Made by a program: the position numbers and the translations under genes. Under the pieces are notes generated by a model that was not told the origin of the DNA, did not search any database, and worked only from the letters and a program-made list of their open reading frames with translations. This document shows, piece by piece, positions 7,371 through 10,603 of a DNA stretch of 10,603 bases (positions are counted from its first letter, which is position 1; each line of letters begins with the position of its first letter). The DNA is from Setomelanomma holmii (lineage: Eukaryota > Ascomycota > Dothideomycetes > Pleosporales > Phaeosphaeriaceae). The stretch spans positions 1 through 10,603 of the forward strand of contig ML978465.1 in assembly GCA_010015745.1 (NCBI GenBank), written 5' to 3'.

Positions 7371-8804
7371 ATGCGCTTCGAACTCATCGCCCTTCTCACG
7401 GCAGCCGTCAGCGCCTCGGCGCAGAGTGTTGTAGGCACTGCGTATGGTTTCGGCGCTGGAGCGACTGGTGGAGGATCTGCCGCTGCAGTTACGCCAACAA
7501 CCAACGACGAGCTAGCAAAATATCTCAGTGACGGTGTCGCCCGCACGATCTTGATCACGAAAACTTTCGACTTTACTGGGACGACAGCCACCGGTGCCGG
7601 ATGCGACAGGAAGTCCTGCAGCAAGGCAAACGGCGGGCAGTACTATCTGGGAGATCTGTCGTGCGCCGCTAGTGATGACAATATTGTTGTCAGCTCAATC
7701 ACCTACGATGCGGCTGGCACTTCTGCTCTTACTGTTGGCAGCAACAAGAGTATTCTCGGTGTTGGCGGCAAAGGCGTGCTGAAAGGCAAGGGCCTTTCGA
7801 TCAAGAAGGATGCCAGCAACGTGATCATCCAGGGCATCCACATCACTACCATCAACCCCGGTGTTGTCTGGGGGGGAGATGCACTCGACTTCCAAGGCGG
7901 CAACAGCAAGGTTTGGGTCGACCATTGCAAATTTTCCTTGATCGGTCGCATGTTCGTGGTCAGCCACTATGATGGAGCAAGCGCCACTTTATCCAACAAC
8001 GAGTTCGATGGCGTTACAACCACCAGCGCTTCCTGCAATGGCGATCACTATTGGACAGTGATGTTCATTGGCACGGGCGAGAAGTTCACATTGGACAGGA
8101 ACTACTTCCACGATGTTTCGGGACGCGCGCCAAAGCTCGGTCAGAACGGAGTCACTGGCTACTTCCACGCCGTCAACAACTACTTCGAGAACATGAAGGG
8201 CCATGCATTCGACGCCTACACCGGAGCGAACGCCTTGGTTGAGGGCAACGCCTTCCAGGCTGTCAGCCAGCCTTCAACCGATCACGCCGCCACGGTGTCG
8301 ACATTCGTGTCCAATGCTGGCTCTGCTTGCTCCTCTGCCATTGGACGAGCATGCATTGAGAACTCAGTCGACTCTTCGAGCGGCAAGCTTTCCAGCGGCT
8401 CCACCACCACCTTCCTGTCCCAGATTAAAGACAGCCTCGTCAGCAAGCCCATAGCCGTTAGCGAAGTCGCTGCGTATGTGAAAGCCAACGCTGGTCCTGC
8501 CAACCTTAGCACTGCTAGCAAAGATAATGCGGCCGCCGTGTCTTCCGCGACGAAGGTATCCTTCACTACACCCGCTGTGGTCGCAACAACAAAGGTTGCT
8601 ACACTCATCACGACGATCAAGGGGGCTGCTCAACCTACGGATGGATCTGCTTCCGGCGTAGCCAAGCTTTACGCCCAATGTGGCGGTCAAGGCTACACTG
8701 GGCCGACGACATGTGAAAGCGGCGCGTCTTGCGTTGAGTACAATACATGGTACAGCCAGTGTATTTCTGAATCGTCCAAGTTCCGTCGTGCTCTCCGCTT
8801 TTGA
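7371..8804 (+). CDS. Secreted pectin lyase (PL1) with C-terminal CBM1
   Basis: Cleaves methyl-esterified homogalacturonan by beta-elimination (EC 4.2.2.10) outside the cell. The ATG at 7371 is chosen because it begins a clear signal peptide (MRFELIALLTAAVSASA, cleavage likely before Gln18); the upstream in-frame extension has no ATG. The 477-residue frame has no intron or internal stop. Residues about 19-380 form the parallel beta-helix: GFGAGATGGGSA (26-37), VWGGDAL (166-172), VWVDHC (181-186), LIGR (190-193), SCNGDHYW (221-228), SGRAPK (250-255, with Arg252 as the expected catalytic arginine) and NNYFENMKGHAF (269-280). The layout follows Aspergillus-type pectin lyases rather than calcium-dependent pectate lyases. 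A Ser/Thr/Ala-rich linker (about 385-430) leads to a CBM1 (432-464) with QCGGQGYTGP, four Cys, and aromatics Tyr441, Trp460 and Tyr461 suited to cellulose binding. A 13-residue basic tail (ISESSKFRRALRF) follows the last Cys, where CBM1 proteins usually end. This is the only clearly intact gene here. Confidence 0.95.
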   Translation: MRFELIALLTAAVSASAQSVVGTAYGFGAGATGGGSAAAVTPTTNDELAKYLSDGVARTILITKTFDFTGTTATGAGCDRKSCSKANGGQYYLGDLSCAASDDNIVVSSITYDAAGTSALTVGSNKSILGVGGKGVLKGKGLSIKKDASNVIIQGIHITTINPGVVWGGDALDFQGGNSKVWVDHCKFSLIGRMFVVSHYDGASATLSNNEFDGVTTTSASCNGDHYWTVMFIGTGEKFTLDRNYFHDVSGRAPKLGQNGVTGYFHAVNNYFENMKGHAFDAYTGANALVEGNAFQAVSQPSTDHAATVSTFVSNAGSACSSAIGRACIENSVDSSSGKLSSGSTTTFLSQIKDSLVSKPIAVSEVAAYVKANAGPANLSTASKDNAAAVSSATKVSFTTPAVVATTKVATLITTIKGAAQPTDGSASGVAKLYAQCGGQGYTGPTTCESGASCVEYNTWYSQCISESSKFRRALRF

Positions 8805-8992
8805 GCAGTGGCTCGATTAGTCTTGCGGCCCTTGCATGACAATTGAGGTCATGTATATTCTGTAAAGCGGAGAAGACTTGTTGTAAATACTTCAATTCGC
8901 TTGTACATACCTAAACGAATCGCGTTGGTTCTCTGCCACTAAATTATGTATGTCTGTGGCCTTAAGAGAACAATCATGCAAGGCCATGCTAT
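8805..8992. other. Pectin lyase 3' flank
   Basis: AT-richer DNA after the stop, containing TGTATATTCTGTAAA and TTGTAAATAC, which could serve fungal 3' end formation. No exact AATAAA signal and no gene are seen before the first LTR. Confidence 0.4.
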
Positions 8993-8997
8993 GAAAG
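8993..8997. repeat. Target-site duplication of LTR A, left copy (GAAAG)
   Basis: GAAAG is repeated exactly at 9167-9171 on the other side of the 169-bp LTR. Five bases is a usual duplication length for LTR retrotransposons. Confidence 0.88.
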
Positions 8998-9166
8998 TGT
9001 TGGATGTGGGAGCACAGGGCAGGTATGAATGAGGCAGAAGGTTGTTGTATTGAGAGAGCTACTGCGAGCGATTATATACACAACCAGATGAGTAAGCAGG
9101 TGACTAACAGAGTCACGTGAGATGCAGTTCACAGTGTACCGTGTGAACTGAGGTGCTAGGCTGACA
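8998..9166 (-). mobile_element. Solo LTR A (169 bp, Copia family, minus orientation)
   Basis: Begins TGT and ends CTGACA on the plus strand, with an exact 5-bp duplication GAAAG on both sides. It is the same length as, and alignable with, 9225-9393 and the reverse complement of 10343-10511. It is the most divergent of the three: its first bases TGTTGG have lost the TGTCAG terminal palindrome, and small indels lie near 9088. A TATA-like TGTATATAAT is on the minus strand around 9071-9080. The orientation is set by the third copy, which carries a primer binding site. With no internal region, this is the usual product of recombination between two LTRs. Confidence 0.88.
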
Positions 9167-9219
9167 GAAAGCTAGTGGAAAGATGCGCGTACCCAAGTTG
9201 CTATGCCGTACCCAAATTT

Positions 9220-9224
9220 GACTC
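9220..9224. repeat. Target-site duplication of LTR B, left copy (GACTC)
   Basis: GACTC is repeated exactly at 9394-9398 after the LTR. It differs from the LTR A duplication, so the two insertions were independent events. Confidence 0.9.
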
Positions 9225-9393
9225 TGTCAGATGTGAGAGGACAGAGCAGACATGAAGGAAGTAGAAGGTTGTCGTATTGAGAGAGCTACAGAGAGCGATT
9301 ATATACACAACCACGATGAGTAAGCGACTGACGAAGAGTCATGTGAGAGATGCAGTTCACATGTACCTTGTGAACTGAGGTGCCAGACTGACA
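9225..9393 (-). mobile_element. Solo LTR B (169 bp, Copia family, minus orientation)
   Basis: Complete LTR with terminal palindrome TGTCAG/CTGACA and an exact GACTC duplication at each flank. By eye it is close to 90% identical to the reverse complement of 10343-10511. The minus strand carries the TATA-like TGTATATAAT near 9297-9306. It lies about 50 bases from LTR A and about 45 bases from the 3' end of the minus-strand gene. The spacer between A and B holds two copies of CGTACCCAA. Confidence 0.92.
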
Positions 9394-9442
9394 GACTCCA
9401 ACGAGTCTCGTGTGTTCTGCGCCAGCACCTTCCCTTTTACCA

Positions 9443-10342
9443 TCATAGATCTTCCGCACTGCTAACTATTGAATCACTTCGGCCAGACTTGTCAGTCGTG
9501 GGTAGAATGCGCAGTACGCCCACTTTTCGAAGAATATTGTTTGCACTTGTTGTATGCTGGTTGTTGATGACTGTACCACTCTCGGGCCTTTGTGGTGCTT
9601 GTGTATCCTGTCCATCTTGAAGATTCGATTCAGGAAGAGAATGCCTGCACCATTCCGTCCTAAAGTGCGGCTGGTAGTCGTCATTCAGTCCCGGATTCGT
9701 GACTCTTGCCTTGAGCAACAGGTTCGCGTCCAGCAGCTGCAGCTTCTCATTTTGTTGCTCGTCTGTCAAGCGCTTGGCCAAGCCGTGCCTCTAAAGTTGA
9801 CGTCTTACTGTACTGATTGCTGCGTATACGTATGAATTGTTCTCAGGAAGGCATTTCCAGAGCGTTTCAAGTTCGGCTGCAAAGATTGGACGGTTCAGAT
9901 GGTCTTTGGTGATGGTCATGTTGACTCGCTGAGCATCTCGATACAGCTTAAACAGCTCGAGGATTTCAGCAAGTGTGCAAGCCGCGTAGGTGTTGTTAGG
10001 CACGCGAAACTCCCTGAGTTCATCCATGATACGGTGATCGCATGCTCGGAACATCCAGGAAAATAAGATCTTGAACGCAGAAACGCTCCCTACACCTCTT
10101 GGGATGCGAAGCTGTTGCACTGTGGGCAGGCCTGACCACTTCTCATTATCCTCTCGCTCGGTCATGCGAAGAAGGTTTTGCACCACACTTTTTCCGAGGA
10201 AGAGAACTAGCATCTTCTTTCGGACATCCCTTGCGAATACGATGTCCGTCTCTCCTTCAATAATGTGCAATCTTGGACCCCAGAGCGCGTTCCATCTACG
10301 ATCGGGCAGAACATGAGGTAGCAAACTTTGGAGAGTGTGAAA
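9443..10342 (-). pseudogene. Uncharacterised fungal gene, 5' end lost to Copia insertion, one amber stop
   Basis: The minus-strand frame enters from the LTR at 10342 and runs to TGA at 9443-9445, about 300 codons, with one in-frame TAG at 9791-9793. The first part (WGPRLHIIEGETDIVFARDV, then LGKSVVQNLL, LRIPRGVGSVSAFKILFSWM, FRVPNNTYAACTLAEILELF and IFAAELETLWKCLPENNSYVY) resembles a common uncharacterised Dothideomycete protein type that I recall as loosely BTB-like. I cannot name it with certainty. After the amber codon a Lys/Gln/Asn-rich tail continues in the same frame (LTDEQQNEKLQLLDANLLLK). No start ATG is visible, and the frame runs into the LTR, so the true N-terminus should lie beyond the retroelement outside the window. 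The amber codon could also be the natural stop of a shorter variant, with the tail merely an open remnant. Confidence 0.65.
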
Positions 10343-10511
10343 TGTCAGCCTGGCACTCTAGTTCACAAGGTACATGTGAACTACATCTCTCATGTGACTT
10401 CACGTTACTTGCTTACTCATCTTGGTTGTGTATATAAACGCTCTATATTGCTCACTCAATACAACAACCTTCTGCTTCCTTCATGTCTGCTCTGTTCTCT
10501 CACATCTGACA
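10343..10511 (+). repeat. 5' LTR C (169 bp) with TATA box
   Basis: Starts TGTCAG and ends CTGACA, the same 6-base terminal palindrome as LTR B. It has the best promoter of the three copies: TATATAAA at 10431-10438, followed about 25 bases later by CTCACTCAATACAACAACC, a plausible start region for R. Unlike A and B it lacks matching 5-bp flanks inside the window, as expected for the first LTR of a longer element. Confidence 0.9.
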
Positions 10512-10522
10512 GTTATGAGCCC
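10512..10522 (+). promoter_or_regulatory. Primer binding site, half-tRNA initiator Met type
   Basis: GTTATGAGCCC follows the LTR with no gap. It is complementary to GGGCUCAUAAC of the initiator tRNA-Met anticodon stem-loop. Drosophila copia and relatives prime reverse transcription with an internal tRNA-iMet fragment. The match stops after 11 bases, the next bases (GGTATCC) not fitting the fungal tRNA as I recall it. Confidence 0.8.
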
Positions 10523-10603
10523 GGTATCCCCGCACTACGCTGCGATACTCAAATAAGATTGTTCACTCTTTTGCATCGCATCACGCACGTTATTGTATAC
10601 GTC

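Larger units (their letters stand above)
10343..10603 (+). mobile_element. Ty1/Copia retrotransposon, 5' end only (window edge)
   Basis: Consists of a complete 5' LTR (10343-10511), a primer binding site directly after it, and the first about 80 bases of the internal region, cut by the window end. No Gag frame is identifiable in the short internal part. The element inserted near the 5' end of the minus-strand gene, in opposite orientation. The left flank is TGAAA (10338-10342); the matching duplication should follow the 3' LTR outside the window. Confidence 0.85.

Noticed and set aside
8282..8690. Long minus-strand frames over the pectin lyase linker
   Set aside because: These are antisense to a GC-rich Ser/Thr/Ala linker with biased codons. 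Such regions produce long spurious frames.
9225..10511. A 1.29-kb transposon bounded by 169-bp inverted repeats B and C, carrying a captured gene fragment
   Set aside because: B has its own GACTC duplication on both sides, and C is followed by a tRNA primer site, so they are separate LTR insertions in opposite orientation and not ends of one element.

Overview
The window looks like nuclear DNA of a filamentous ascomycete, probably a Dothideomycete. The reasons are a secreted plant-cell-wall enzyme with a fungal-type CBM1, an hAT transposon with a BED finger and hAT dimerisation block, Ty1/Copia LTRs with a half-tRNA primer site, and two uncharacterised proteins of a fungal style. The class-level call is recalled knowledge, not a database result. 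Only one protein-coding gene is clearly intact, a pectin lyase. Every other gene is broken.

Layout: 195-1577 is an uncharacterised gene whose single frame carries three in-frame stops. 1763-2554 and 5903-6487 are the two halves of a secreted GH78-type (alpha-L-rhamnosidase-like) gene. They are split by a 3340-bp hAT transposon (2555-5894) with near-perfect 21-bp terminal inverted repeats and an exact 8-bp target duplication. The transposase frame (3094-5610) stays in one frame over 2.5 kb but holds 11 internal stops, all TAG or TAA. 6488-7370 is non-coding and ends in the pectin lyase promoter. 7371-8804 encodes a 477-residue pectin lyase (PL1) with a C-terminal CBM1.

The right end is a small retrotransposon graveyard. 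Two 169-bp solo LTRs (8998-9166 and 9225-9393, minus orientation) each have their own 5-bp target duplication. A third copy in plus orientation (10343-10511) is a 5' LTR: it is followed at once by a sequence matching the complement of the initiator tRNA-Met anticodon loop, and the Copia internal region runs off the window. Between LTRs two and three lies an uncharacterised minus-strand gene (9443-10342). It has one in-frame amber stop, and its 5' end is cut off by the Copia insertion.

The two enzyme genes would both act outside the cell on pectin: the lyase on the homogalacturonan backbone, the GH78 relative on rhamnose-containing pectin. Nothing here is a clearly new system. The main interest is the precise insertion history, the substitution-only decay typical of repeat-induced point mutation (RIP), and the survival of one pectinase gene between damaged neighbours.
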